From Sipunculus nudus (Eukaryota; Annelida; Sipuncula; Golfingiida; Sipunculidae), in contig CM049313.1 in assembly GCA_026874595.1 (NCBI GenBank), forward strand, positions 43,926,659 to 43,990,658: a stretch of 64,000 bases of DNA, written 5' to 3'. The position numbers were made by a program, and so were the translations under genes. Position 1 is the first letter of the stretch. Each line of letters starts with the position of its first letter. This document shows positions 23,148 through 37,276 of the stretch, piece after piece. Under the pieces are notes generated by a model. That model did no database searches. It was not told where the DNA came from and saw only the letters and a list, made by a program, of their open reading frames with translations.

Positions 23148-23640
23148 AGACTGTAACCTGGCTTTTATTTACAAAGTGTGTTACGGTCCTCATTTACGCC
23201 GCTAATATAATATGACGGACAGAAACAGGTAAAAAAATAGGAGTAATAGGTGCTATAAAGGTGCTCTATTAATCCGACTCATGGCATTATGTACAATATG
23301 TACAATAACAGACAATAAAAAGAGGATTAACACATAATAAATGCTAAACAAAGTCTTAGGTATGCCCTGTAACACAAATAAATACTTAACTGAAGTTCCC
23401 AGACTCTAACCTGGCTTTTTTTTTTTGCAAAGTGTGTTGCGGTCTTCATTCACGCCGCATATCTGACTTGACCGACAAAAACACAAAAATACAGACACGT
23501 ATCCTCACAGGTAACAAAAAAGACGTTATAGGTGCTACAAAGGTGCTCTGTTAATCAGTCTCTTGGGATTATGTACAATATGTACAAAAAACAGACAAAA
23601 ATAAAGGATTAACATACTTAACTGAAGTCCAGTCCCATTC
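23148..23640 (+). repeat. About 245-bp direct tandem repeat, two copies (block 1)
   Basis: Copies at about 23148-23398 and 23399-23640 share cagactctaacctggctttt, acaaagtgtgttgcggtc, cattcacgccgc, ataggtgctataaaggtgctct, attatgtacaatatgtacaa and aggattaacata...acttaactgaag. They mark the left edge of the large duplication. Confidence 0.9.
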
Positions 23641-26469
23641 GGTCATCACAAAATGTTCACAGTAGTTCACAGTTCCATGTTTAACGGAAGTCCTTTTAAG
23701 GATAACGATTATAAGTCAAGAAATTCATATATGCTGTTGGGAGGTGGCAACAGCCATAATATCCAGTATGAAATCAATCAAGTCCTCTGCGCGTTTCGAG
23801 TGTTATTTCCTTTTATACGGCAGTACAAGTCACTTGACGAGTTATGTGTTGTTGTGCGCGTTTTATTTCATGGGCAAGAAAGTGAAAACCTCCCCCTCCC
23901 CTAGGCAATTTTCGCGACCCCCCTAGTTTTCTTTCTTGGGGTGTCATTTACTTATTTCAAGGTATTTCCAAACATATGATTGCTGCAAAAACCAGGAAAA
24001 TTTACTTTTGCACAAACCCCGCACTCAATTTAAAAACGTTTTCTGGCGCGACTCTCCATTGGTGTATGGACAATAATGTTCTTATTTTTCATCAAAAGTG
24101 CATAATTTTTGTATAAATGGAATCGACAAAACATGAGCTTCAAATGATATATACTTTGGTCTTAAAGAAGTAGCATTTTTCAAATCTTTGGCCACTTTCG
24201 TACCCACTACCCCTGATTCTTCTGAAAAATTGACTTTTTTTCAGATATTATGGGTACCAAAGGCAGATTTTAAGATTTAGTCACATCCTTAGATCTGAAT
24301 ATGTTTAAAATATTTTTCAGCACAAATGCTAATGTATATTTAACATAAGTTTTCAAAATTATGCAATAAAAAATCATGGACAAGCAAGTCAAATATTTTC
24401 AGAATTACCGCCTTTAAAGTGTCTTTTTCTTTATAGCTATTGCAAATCTCAACATATCTGAAAGATCTTGGTATCATTGGATTTGTAGGAACACTCCTAT
24501 TTCAATGATAATAATTATGATCAGATACATGAGAAAAACAAGAAGCCATGTGCATATATGTTACCTCCTAACCCTAAAATACGAGGCAGTATAAACCATG
24601 ATATTCCAAGGCTATTGGCCGGAGAAGCCTACAGCGCTCAAGGAATTTTCATTTTAACCTAGCTGGCTGTTTTAAGGTGTCTTTTATTCATTTCAATGTG
24701 TTTCAAACATATAAATAGAGCACACACCCTGTAAATCCCCTTTTTTGTGGAATCTTTCCTAAAGACCATGTGTTTCATCAGACCACCTTTCTATGAGACC
24801 TTCCTTGACTCGACCGAAACATTGGTTATAACCACCTGTGAATTAAAACCACTTTCTGCCTGTCCAACGAATGGTATATAGTTATATAATCACACAAAAA
24901 CACAGACATGCACACAGATACACCCATATATATTTTTTATCATACAGATAAATACACACACATATATATTTGTACTGACATACATTCGGATTTTTTAAAG
25001 TAAACGTTTAAGTTTTTTATTTCACAATAAGAAACACATCAGGGTTTATGTGTTATTTTTTAACAAGCCCCTTTTTTCTGATTTAAAATGGCACAAAATT
25101 ATAATACATAACACAAAACCAATCAAACGCACACACAGAGCGTCACAGTGCCTGCACATTTGAAATTTCTTACAGAAATATGAATAATCTAAAATGAAAT
25201 AATATGCATACATGTTTTTATTACCTTGATTAGAATTATACATTAAATAGCATCACTTCATGTATGACTTAAATTCGTGTTTTTTATCTGTTTCCTCTAA
25301 ATATAAAAATTACACTATTTAACATTCGTCTACAAAAGTTATACGATGTATGTAAGTTCATTATAACATGTTTTTTTTCTGAAACACTGAAAAAGTGACC
25401 ATTTCTTCCAGAGCAGTAATTAGTTGGATTATTAGATCTAGCCAATGTTAGTCATCACACAACAAGATCTTCCCTGTTGCAAGTTTTTCTGGGTTTGTTT
25501 TATATTGAGTATAATATAGACAAATACATGTCTGTTGGGTTTATTATAGTCTTTCAACCGTTCGTGCATGGTATTCGTTAATTGGCGAAATGGTGAATGG
25601 TGCATGTGTCAAATCCATTTGAGGGAAAGGCACAAAGAAGAAGTGTATTTCAATGTAATTTATGTCATTGAGTGATCCAGGTAAAGACCCAAAGTTGAAA
25701 ATGCATGTGCGTTCTTGTCAGATGAACACATTATAACTAGTTACTGCTGGTGAACGTTATAAATTTTAGTAAATTATTTGTTTTACAACTCAAAATAATG
25801 CTGTGCTATATGATTTCATTTGATGAGAGTTTCCGCAAAATATGCCATGCCAAATTTCAGCGTATTATCGTAATATGGCAAGTTATGCTTTAATATCGTC
25901 TGTCCCGGACATTATATATGTACACTGTCATATGTTTATATGGGACTGTTGAAGGGTATTAATCTTGATGATACTGATAAGGACATTGCAAAGGTGTGTC
26001 AGTCATTAAAGTATGAGATGATCAAATAAATATAAAATCTTGACTACTATTTTCAGGATTTCAGGATCATTATATAAAACATAATAATTTACAAAAACGT
26101 GAAATCCAGGAAATTCATTGTTATTTGTTAATTATTCATTGGTAAGCTGTCTATATAAAATTGGATTGCATTTGCAAAAGAAATAGCCATATGTCAAACT
26201 GGAAAGAATGAAAGGATGAAAGATTGAATGGAAAAACATATATTTGGGATCAAAATTACCTCTTAATTTAATGGATTGATCCCTTGTTGTTACTCTTGCC
26301 CTCCATAAAATTGCAACAAAGTTTATTAAGAAGTTCTTTCCTTAAAATTCCACTGAGACAATACCACCTTGCGGACGTATAGAAAACTATTGTAATGAGA
26401 GCACTGCCCTTATCGAAAGTATAGCAAGACTTTGCCTCGTGATTAAAAATGCCCATGTCTTGATGCAAT

Positions 26470-28101
26470 TATGAAATTACCGCTGTCACGAAAACAGGTC
26501 CTGACACATTCCTTGTTATTTTGTAGGTAAATATCTTATACAATAAAGGCCCGCTCTTGCGGTCATTCGGGGAGCAGTTTGTACCCGTGTTGAACTGTTC
26601 CAGTGCTATCTATGTAGGTGATTTATCCATGTAGGTAATAATATGTATCCAGTTAAAACATAAACGAAAGTATGGCTCAAAGAAACAATCTAAAATATAC
26701 ATGTGTATGTGATGGTGTGTGAATGTGTGTGTGCGTGTCAGTGTGTGTGTGTGATGTGTGTGTGCATGCGTATCACACTCAATATATCTGTAGTCCAAAG
26801 CCTGAAAATACACTCGGGTATTAAATGAGTAGATGGTTGTCCAAGTGACACGAGTTCTAAATAAGGTGTCTTTCTGGGAAAGTAGTGCCACTTGGAAATA
26901 AGTCACGTGGTCTTTCAGCATCGATCCTAAACAGGCAGGTCATAACTTGCAGTTGACGTGTCACGTGCTAAGTATTGCTAATTATAATAAATATTATAAA
27001 TGTACAGTTTACAGCAATGTTATGTTTGAAGAGAGAAGCGCTGTAGTGGAGCAGTGGCGGGTTTGCAGCTGTTAACTTCAGCATGTAAACAATATCACCG
27101 GAGGTATGTGAGAATGTTTTATCAAAGTGCATTGTCAGTTCGATGTCGCACATTGCATGTATATGTTAGACAAATATTATTTATAAATAGGATAAATTTG
27201 GTGCGTAGTTTGTTAACAGCCTAGTTCTCACTGCCAACAGTGACATTTGTCATCACTTCTCCCGTGTATCGTGTTTATAAAGATTGACTACCCAGCTACT
27301 TTAAAAAATTAGAGTGGAGGGTTGTCCTCTTAGGTTTTTGTCCACGTCAAGTAAAAGCCATATTTACTCTCACGGCATTTGCTGAATTGCAACTTTATTA
27401 TTAAAAGCACTTATAATTCAGCATATTGGCTAATGCCATGTCAATATCTCTAGACATTTATAGTGAACGATTTATGTAAAGAAAACTTGAGGAAAGAGAA
27501 TACCTGAAACACTGAAGTAATATCAATTTGTATCCAGTTTCCGTAAAAGATATAACCAAGAAATATTCTGCATTATTTGAGCCACGTAATAGGTGGGGGC
27601 GACTTTTTGTTAAGAAAAGACGGTTGTAATCAGATATCTGGAATAAGGGGTTGGATAAATTAATAATATTATATGAATCATATATGGAATTTACATATTA
27701 TGAGAGTAAATCATAATATGATCAAATGTAACAATGCAAAGAATGCTACGAATCTAGCTACATATATACATATACATGCGCTTCCGCTATATGATATGAT
27801 TAGCTGCCAGTGAAAATGTTCAAGGTGTCAGTGTTCGATGTTTAAGCCTGTTTAATCTCGATCAATATACCTTAGAAGTGCAAATACGAATGCAAATACA
27901 TTACCAATCAATGGGTATAACATGGTCTTGTTGTTAGCGTGGAGATCTACATAGTAAAAGTAAATATGGACAGAGTTTTTCTGTCTAGATATCAGATGTG
28001 CTTGTGTGCTCAGGATTTTTACCTGACGACACAAATGGTCCTAAATAAAATATTTACCATACCAAATGTGATTACGGACTAAGTTGTTAGTTACGCTGGG
28101 C

Positions 28102-28154
<53 letters not shown>

Positions 28155-29140
28155 CATATGATATGTTGAGTCTGTCGGCCTTACTTATATACTTAGATAT
28201 GACGATGTTAAGTACCTAGTGAGAACCCTAAACATTTCGTGTGTTTTCATACTTTTCTCTGTAAATATTTTTTATATATGACTTAGCAGGCGTTTCACTT
28301 ATAACGATTACGCTTATTAAAATAATGAGTAGAATTTATCACTTTTTCTTCAATAATCTGAGGGATGGATTTAAGGTTTGCGCGCTCCTTTTCGACATAA
28401 AAAAGGCTGAGAAATGCAAATTTACAATTCAATAATGCAAGCATAATACCAGCTTGAGCAGCGCCGGATTTTACGTCTCCTGTGGATTTCTTCCCTATAC
28501 TTCTGCGTGAGATAGTTAAGCAAAACTCTCCTAGCAATCAAAGTACACTCATTTACCTGTGTCAGAGTACAACCCCCCCCCCCCCCCCCGTCCCCACATT
28601 AAGATCCTGTATCCTTCCCTTAATCGAACTGCATGATGAGCAGCTGTAATAAATATACCAGTGTTGTTCCACAAATCGCAAGAAGAATTTTACTGTTGTT
28701 TTGTTGTTGCCATGCATCTTGTAAAAAGAAAACAATTTGCTTAGCTTAATGCCCTTCGCGCTGAGTAGTCCTCAGTACCCGCTAAAATGGACCTGCCAGG
28801 CAATTAAATGTACACTACAGTAGTTCACAATGTATTTCCATGCATCTAAACCCTAACCAATAGAGTCCTACTCGTGTGAAATATACAGGACTTTTGATAT
28901 TTTATTAACTTTTATAACACTGATACGAATTTTGCAAGGCTCTGTCAGTCAGAAATAAGCAGCACAAAAAAATCAGGTAAGTTCATTAAAAAAATGTATG
29001 ATAATTAAGTAATAATTATTTGTTTTACCGACAGGTTAAACAAGCAAGGTATATAATTACACAGCAAACTACACAGCAAACCGGGGAACATGTGTCTCGG
29101 TTCACCAACTCTTTTTTAATGGTTCGCTCTCGTGTCTTGT
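26470..29140 (+). repeat. Monomer A of the nested array
   Basis: It starts at accgctgtcacgaaaacaggtcctgacacattccttgtt and includes the phrases caggtcataacttgcag, cttcagcatgtaaacaat, gttttatcaaagt and ggggttggataaatta. It runs through a (TA)n tract at 28103-28151 and a C run at 28573-28589, to ggacctgccaggcaattaaatgtacac. It is diverged from B and C but colinear with them. Confidence 0.75.
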
Positions 29141-31165
29141 TGCAGTTATAAATATTTACCGTTGTCAAGTAAACTCGTCCTGACACATTCCTTGTTGTTC
29201 TGCTTCGATTTTTGCCTCTTGAACTGTTCAAGTGCTATCCATGCGGGCAATTTCTCCGCCACACAAATACATTTCAAACATAAACGATACAATCCCAACG
29301 AACAAAAAACTTGTCACGGAATATGATTGTCATGTTCAGACATGTAAAGAACACAGGTGTACTTTTAGTTTGTGGATCTATTTGTCTGTGTTACAACCAG
29401 CATGTCTGTAAGTCAGAGCCTAACAATTAACTGAGGTATATTTTAAGGTAAGTTTAGTTTTATTGTACATGTGTGTATGTCCGTTCAACATGTCTGCATG
29501 CTAAAACCTAGCAATATAGTCGGTAGTAAAATAAGATGGATGGCTACGTGACACAAGAGTTCTAACTAAGGTCTCTTTCTGGGAAAAAAGGGAAATCCTG
29601 GAAATATATCACGTGGTCTATCAGCCTATAGATCCTAAACATGCAAGTCATGATTTGCAGAAAACGTGTCACATGATTGGTGTTGTTAACTATAATATGT
29701 AAAATCATGTATGTACAGTATACAGCAATATTGTGTGGACAAGTGTGCAAGTGAAAACTGGTGGATTTGTATCTGCATAAACTTCAGCATGTAAACAATA
29801 ACTCGGTAGGTAAGTTAGAGTGTTTTATCAAAGTAGTCCGTTTGATTTCGTTCATAGCCAGCACTACGTACGTGTTTGATAATCGTAGGCTATAGAACAA
29901 GTTCCTAAGCTGATTAGAGCAATCTTTATCAATAGGATAGGCGACACTGGGTGCGCACAACTGCAGCCTCGTGTTCACTGCCAACTGACAAGGCAAGTGA
30001 AAGGCCGATGAAAAAAATGGCCTTTATTTAATGGAGTCAATTTGTTACAGACATTCACGTCCTTTTCATCAGTTTTGACCGTTAGAATTAAGCTCTAGTT
30101 TTTATTGTGGCTAAGACTATTAACTCTATACATGTATAAATCTAACGTTTTGGCTGAGTTGTTAACCTAAAATTATTAATAATCACTTCTATCCTTTATT
30201 GTTTGTAAACAATCAATACTTAGCTACTTTTCCAAATTGGAGTTGAGGGCTATCATCTTCGGCCTTTGTCCACTTTAAGTAAAAATCATATTTACGCGCA
30301 CGGCATTCTTTAAAGCGCTTATATGATGCAACATATTAGCTCATGTCATGTCAGTAGGTCTATACACTTTTAATGATTAGATCTTTGTGATGAACACATG
30401 AGCAAAGAGAATGCCTGGAACACTATAAAAATTCTCAAATTGTATCGAGTTTCCATAAAAAATATATCAAGGAAATAGTCTACCTTATGTGACGCGAAGC
30501 CATATAGTGTATAGATGGAGGATAAAATGGAACACTAAAATATTCTCAATTTGTATGGAGGTTCCGTCAAAAATATATCGAGGAAATAGTCTTCCTTATG
30601 TGACGCGAAGCCACATAGTGTATAGATGGAGGTGACTTTCCTTTAAGAATAGAGAGTTGTTACCAGATTTGTTGCTTATGATTTAAGGGGTTGGATAAAT
30701 TAGCGTGATTATATGAATCAAATATACAATTTTATGTTGATGTTGAGAAGGTAAAACAAAATAGGATCAAACATAAAAATGCCAGAAAGGTACGAATATA
30801 TTTACAAATATGCATGTACCTGCGCTTCCTGTACATATTATGTGGCGATAATTAGCTGCAAGTGTAAATGTTCACGGTGTCATTGTTCGATATCACAGTC
30901 TGTTTAATTTCGATCATTATTTCAAAGGAGTGCAAGAACAAAAGCAAAAACAGTAATAATCAAGGGTCTATAATGTGGTCTTGTTGTCAGCATGGAGATA
31001 TACATAGCTACGTTAAATATTGACAGGTGTTTTTCTATTGAGATATCAGATATTGTTTTGCATTTAAGGTATCTACCTGACGACACAAATGATCCCAAAT
31101 AAAATATTAACTGCGCCTGTTATAACGGACAAAGTTGTTAGTTACACTGTCAAACACACACACGC
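29141..31165 (+). repeat. Monomer B of the nested array
   Basis: It begins aaatatttaccgttgtcaagtaaactcgtcctgacacattccttg, matching the start of A, and contains the same ordered phrases (tcacgtggtctatcagcc, cttcagcatgtaaacaataac, tatagaacaag). It ends at a (CA)n tract at about 31145. A short internal duplication at 30480-30625 repeats aatatatcgaggaaatagtc / gacgcgaagccacatagtg. Confidence 0.75.
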
Positions 31166-32071
31166 ACACACATATATATCTGTGTGTTTGTGTGTATGTC
31201 AATCAACATGTCTGTATGCTTAAGCCTAACCATATAATCAGGTATAAAATAAGAAGATGATTGTCCACGTGACACAAGAGTTCTGACTAAGATGGTCTCT
31301 CTCTGGGAAAGGAGAGGCACCGGGAAACATGTCACGTGGTCTATCAGCCTTGGTCCTTAAAATGCAGGTCATGATTTGCAGAAAACGTGTCACATGATTG
31401 GTGTTGTTTACTATAAATGTAAGATCATGTATGTACAGTATACAGCAATATTGTGTGGACAAGTTTGGAAGTGAAACCGTGGTGGATTAACTTCAGCATG
31501 TAAACAATAACGCGGTAGGTAAGTTAGAGTGTTTTATCAAAGCAGTCCGTTCGATTTCGTTCATAGCCATGTACGTATGTACGTTTTAGATAATCGAGGC
31601 TATAGAACAAGATCCTAAGCTGATTAGAGCATTCTTTATAAATAGGATAGATGACACTGGGTCCGCGCAACTGCAGCCTCGTGTTCATCGCAACTGACAA
31701 GGCAAGTTAAAGGCCGATGAAAAAAATTGCCTTTATTTAATGGAGTCGATTTGTCAAAGACATTCACGGCCTTTTCATCAGTTTTGACCGTTAGAATTAA
31801 GCTCTAGTTTTTTTTGTGGCTAGGAACTTTTATGTATATGTCAAACTCTTCAGCTGAGTTTTTCACCTCATATTATTTATCACTACTATCATTTGTCGTG
31901 TTTGTAGGCATATCTCTTATAATGTTTACACTTATTCAAATAATGGTAAGAATTCACCACTCTTTCTTTCGTAATATAATAACAGGAACGGGTTTAGGTT
32001 GGGCGAGTCCCTTCATTTTCGACTCTGAGAAATACAATTCAGTATAGCAAGCTTAATGCAATCATCAGCAG
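31166..32071 (+). repeat. Monomer C of the nested array, internally deleted
   Basis: It matches B from tctgtatgcttaagcctaac onward. Relative to the complete copy in block 2 (40206-42310) it lacks about 1.1 kb: tcgtgtttgtag at about 31900 jumps directly to gcatatctcttataatgtttacac, which corresponds to about 42135. It ends at the block junction. Confidence 0.7.
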
Positions 32072-32722
32072 AAACAGTTATAGGTGCTATAAAGGTGCTC
32101 TATTAATCCGACTCATGGCATTATGTACAATATGTACAATAACAGACAATAAAAATAGGATTAACACATAATAAAAGCTAAACAAAGTCTTAGGTATGCC
32201 CTGTAACACAAATAAATACTTAACTGAAGTTCCCAGACTCTAACCTTGCTTTTGTTTACAAAGTGTGTTACGGTCCTCATTTACGCCGCTAATATAACAT
32301 GACGGACAGAAACAGGTAAAAAAAGGAGTAATAGGTGCTATAAAGGTGCTCTATTAATCCGACTCATGGCATTATGTACAATATGTACAATAACAGACAA
32401 TAAAAATAGGATTAACACATAATAAAAGCTAAACAATGTCTTAGGTATGCCCTGTAACACAAATAAATACTTAACTGAAGTTCCCAGACTCTAACCTGGC
32501 TTTTTTTGCAAAGTGTGTTGCGGTCTTCATTCACGCCGCATATCTGACTTGACTGACAAAAACACAAAAATTCAGACACGTATCCTCACAGGTAACAAAG
32601 AAGACGTTATAGGTGCTATAAAGGTGCTCTATTAATCAGTCTCTTGGGATTATGTACAATATGTACAAAAATAGACAAAAATAAACGATTAACATACTTA
32701 ACTGAAGTCCAGTCCCATTCGG
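32072..32722 (+). repeat. About 245-bp tandem repeat, 2.6 copies (block 2)
   Basis: A truncated copy (32072-32236) and two full copies (about 32237-32482 and 32483-32722) match those at 23148-23640. The extra partial copy sits exactly at the block junction, as expected if the repeat itself mediated the unequal exchange. Confidence 0.85.
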
Positions 32723-35700
32723 TCATCACAAAATGTTCATAGTAGTTCACAGTTCCATGTTTAACGGAAGTCCATTTAAGGTCCGCCGACGGATGACGAT
32801 TATAAGTCAAGAAATTCATATATGCTGTTGGGAGGTGACAACAGCCATAATATCCTGTATGAAATCAATCAAGTCCTCTGCGCGTTTCGAGTGTTATTTC
32901 CTTTTATAGGGCAGTGCGAGTCACTTGACCAGTTATGTGTTGTTGTGCGCGTTTAAGTTCATGGACAATAAATTGAAAACCTCCCCCTCCCTTAGGCAAT
33001 TTTCGCGACCTCCTAGTTTTCTTCCTTGGGGTGTCATTTACTTATTTCAAGGTATTTCCAAACATATGATTGCTGCAAAAACCAGGAAAATTAACTTTTG
33101 CACAAACCCCGTACTCAATTTGAAAACGTTTTCTGGCGCGACTCTCCATTGGTGTATGGACCATAATGTTCTTATTTTTCATCAAAAGTGCATAATTTTT
33201 GTATCAATGGAATCGACAAAACATGAGCTTCAAATGATATATACTTTGGTCTTAAAGAAGTAGCATTTTTCAAATCTTTGGCCACTTTTGTACCCCCTAC
33301 CCCTGATTCTTCTGAAAAATTGACTTTTTTTCAGATATTATGGGTACCAAAGGCAGATCTTAAGATTTAGTCACATCCTTGGATCTGAATATGTTTAAAA
33401 TATTTTTCAGCACAAATGCTAATGCATATTTAACATTAGTTTTCCAAATTATGCAAGATAAGACACAATAAAAAATCATGGACAAGCAAGTCAAATATTT
33501 TCAGAAATACCGCCTTTAAAGTGTCTTTTTCTTTATAGCTATTGCAAATCTCAACATATCTGCAAGATCTTGGTATCATTGGATTTGTAGGAACACTCCT
33601 ATTTCAATGATAATAATTATGATCAGATACATGAGAAAAACAAGAAGCTATGTGCATATATGTTACCTCCTAACCCTAAAATACGAGGCAGTATAAACCA
33701 TGATATTCCAAGGTTATAGGCCGGAGAAGCCTGCAGCGCTCAAGGAATTTTCATTTTAACCTAGCTGGCTGTTTTAAGGTGTCTTTTACCCATTTCAATG
33801 TGTTTCAAACATATAAATAGAGCACACACCCTGTAAATCCCCTTTTTCGTGGAACCTTTCCTAAAGACGATCTGTTTCATCAGACCACCTTTCTATGAGA
33901 CCTTCCTTGACTCGACCGAAACATTGGTTATAACCACCTGTGAATTAAAACCACTTTCTTCCTGTCCAACGAATGGTATATAGTTATATAATCACACAAA
34001 AACACAGACATGCACACAGATACACCCATATATATTTTTTATCATACAGATTAATACATATATATATATATGTACTGACATACATTCGGATTTTTTTAAG
34101 TAAACGTTTAAGTGTTTTATTTCACAATAAGAAACACATCAGGGTTTGTGTTATTTTTTAACAAGCCCTTTTTTCTGATTTAAAATGGCACAAAATTATT
34201 ATACATAACACAAAACCAATCAAACGCACACACAGAGCGTCACAGTGCCTGCACATTTGAAATTTCTGACAGAAATATGAATAATCTATAATGAAATAAT
34301 ATGCATACATGTTTTTATTACCTTGATTGGAATTATACATTAAATAGCACCACTTCATGTATGACTTAAATTCGTGTTTTTTATCTGTTTCCTCTAAATA
34401 TAAAAATTACACTATTTAACATTCGTCTACAGAAGTTATACGATGTATGTCAGTTCATTATAACATGTGTTTTTTCTGAAACACTGAAAAAAGAGACCAT
34501 TTCTTCCAGAGCAGTAATTAGTTGGATTATTAAATATATCCAATGTTAGTCATCACACAACAAGATCTTCCCTGTTGCAAGGTTTTCTGGGTTTGTTTTA
34601 TGTTGAGTATAATATAGACAAATACATGTCTGTTGGGTTTATTATAGTCTTTCAACCGTTCTTGCATGGTATTCCTTAATTGGCGAAATTGGTGAATGGT
34701 GCATGTGTCAAATCCATTTGAGGGAAAGGCACAAAGAAGAAGTGTATTTCAATGTAATTTATGTAATTGAGTGATCCAGGTAAAGACCCAAAGTTGAAAA
34801 TGCATGTGCGTTCTTGTCAGATGAACACATTATAACTAGTTACTGCTGGTGAACGTTATAAATTTTAGTAAATTATTTGTTTTACAACTCAAAATAATGC
34901 TGTGCTATATGATTTCATTTGATGAGAGTTTCCGCAAAATATGCCATGCCAAATTTCAGCGTATTATCGTAATATGGCAAGTTATGCTTTAATATCGTCT
35001 GTCCCGGACATTATATATGTACACTGTCAAATGTTTATATGGGACTGTTGAAGGGTATTAATCTTGATGATACGGATAAGGACATTGCAAAGGTGTGTCA
35101 GTCATTAAAGTATGAGATGATCAAATAAATATAAAATCTTGACTACTATTTTCAGGATTTCAGGATCTTTATATAAAACATAATAATTTATAAAAACGTG
35201 AAATCCAGGAAATTCATTGTTATTTGTTAATTATTCATTGGTAAGCTGTTTCTATAAAATTGGATTGCATTTGCAAAAGAAATAGCCATATGTCAAACTG
35301 GAAAGAATGAAAGGATGAAAGATTGAATGGAAAAACATATATTTGTGATCAAAATTACCTCTAAATTTAATGGATTGATCCCTTGTTGTTACTCTTGCCC
35401 TCCATAAAATTGCAACAAAGTTTATTCAGAACTTCTTTCCTTAAAATTCCACTGAGACAAACTAAATTACCAAAGTTACAACAAGGTACCTAATACCACC
35501 TTGCGGGCGTATAGAAAACTATTGTAATGAGAGCACTGCCCTTATCGAAAGTATAGCAAGACTTTGCCTCGTGATTCACAATGCCCATGTTTTGTTGCAA
35601 TTATAAATTTACCGCTGTCACGAACACAGGTCCTGACCATTCCTTGTTATTTTGTAGGTAAATATCTTTTACAATAAAGGCCCGCTCTTGCGGTCATTCG

Positions 35701-37217
35701 GGGAGGAGTTTGTAATAGTGTTGAACTGTTCCAGTGCTATCTATGTAGGTAATTTACCCATGTAGGTAATAATATGTATCCAGTTAAAACATAAAGGAAT
35801 GTTTGGCTCAAAGAAACAATCCCATGCATCTAATATATACATGTGTGTGATGGTGTGTGTATGTGTGTGTGCGTGTCAGTGTGTGTGCATGCGTGTCACA
35901 ATCGATATATCTGTAGTCCAAAGCCTGAAAATACACTCGGGTATTAAATGAGTAGATGGTTGTCCAAGTGACACGAGTTTTAAATAAAGTGTCTTTCTGG
36001 GAAAGGAATGCCACTTGGAAATAAGTCACTTGGTCTTTCAGCATCGATCCTAAACAGGCAGGTCATAACTTGCAGTTGACGTGTCACGTGCTAAGTATTG
36101 ATAATTATAATAAATATTATAAATGTACAGTTTACAGCAATGTTATGTTTGAAGAGAGAAGCGCTGTAGTGGATCAGTGGCGGGTTTGCAGCTGTTAACT
36201 TCAGCATGTAAACAATATCACCGGAGGTATGTGAGAATGTTTTATCAAAGTGCATTGTCAGTTCGATGTCGCACATAGCATGTATATGTTAGACAAATAT
36301 TATTTATAAATAGGATAAATTTGGTGCGTAGTTTGTTAACACTCACTCAGTTCTCACTGCCAACAGTGACATTTGTCATCACTTCTCCCGTGTATCGTGT
36401 TTATAAAGATTGACTACCCAGCTACTTTACAAAATTGGAGTGGAGGGTTGTCCTCTTAGGTTTTTGTCCACGTCAAGTAAAAGCTATAATTACTCGCACG
36501 GCATTTGCTGAATTGCAATTTTATTATTAAAAGCACATAATTCAGCATATTGGTTAATGCCATGTCAATATCTCTAGACATTTATAGTTAACGATTTATG
36601 TGACGAAAACTTGAGGAAAGAGAATACCTGAAACACTGAAATAATATCAATTTGTATCCAGTTTCCGTAAAAGATATAACCAAGAAATATTCTGCATAAT
36701 TTGAGCCATGTAATAGGTGGGGGCGACTTTTTGTTAAGAAAAGACGGTTGTAATCAGATATCTGGAATAAGGGGTTGGATAAATTAATAATATTATATGA
36801 ATCATATATGGAATTTACATATTTAGAGAGTTAATCAAAATATGATCAAACATAACAATGCAAAGAATGCTACAAATATAGTTACAAATATACAAATACA
36901 TGCGCTTCCTGTATATGATATGATTAGCTGTCGGTGAAAATGTTCAAGGTGTCAGTATCCGATGTTTAAGCCTGTTTAATCACGATCAATATACCTGAAA
37001 AGTGCAAGAACAAATGCCAATACATTAACAATCAATGAGTAAAACATGGTCTTGTTGTCAGCCTGGAGATAGTGAAAGTAAATATTGACAGGTGGTTTTT
37101 TATCCAGTTATCAGATATGTTTGTGTGGTCAGGATTTCTACCTGACGACACAAATGATCCTAAATAAAATATTTACCATACCAAATGTTATTACGGACTA
37201 AGTTGTTAGTTACGCTG

Positions 37218-37276
<59 letters not shown>

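Larger units (their letters stand above)
23148..32071 (+). repeat. Large duplicated block 1
   Basis: About 8.9 kb that is repeated with high identity at 32072-42310, with an offset of about 9.0-9.14 kb. Examples are 23941 with 33031, 26692 with 35831, 28573 with 37654 and 29161 with 38218. It consists of the 245-bp repeats, a unique part (23640-26470) and three diverged monomers: A (26470-29140), B (29141-31165) and C (31166-32071). The junction to block 2 lies in gcaatcatcagcag|aaacagttataggtgc at about 32060-32075. No protein-coding gene is supported; ORFs are under 110 codons and not conserved in frame. Confidence 0.9.
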
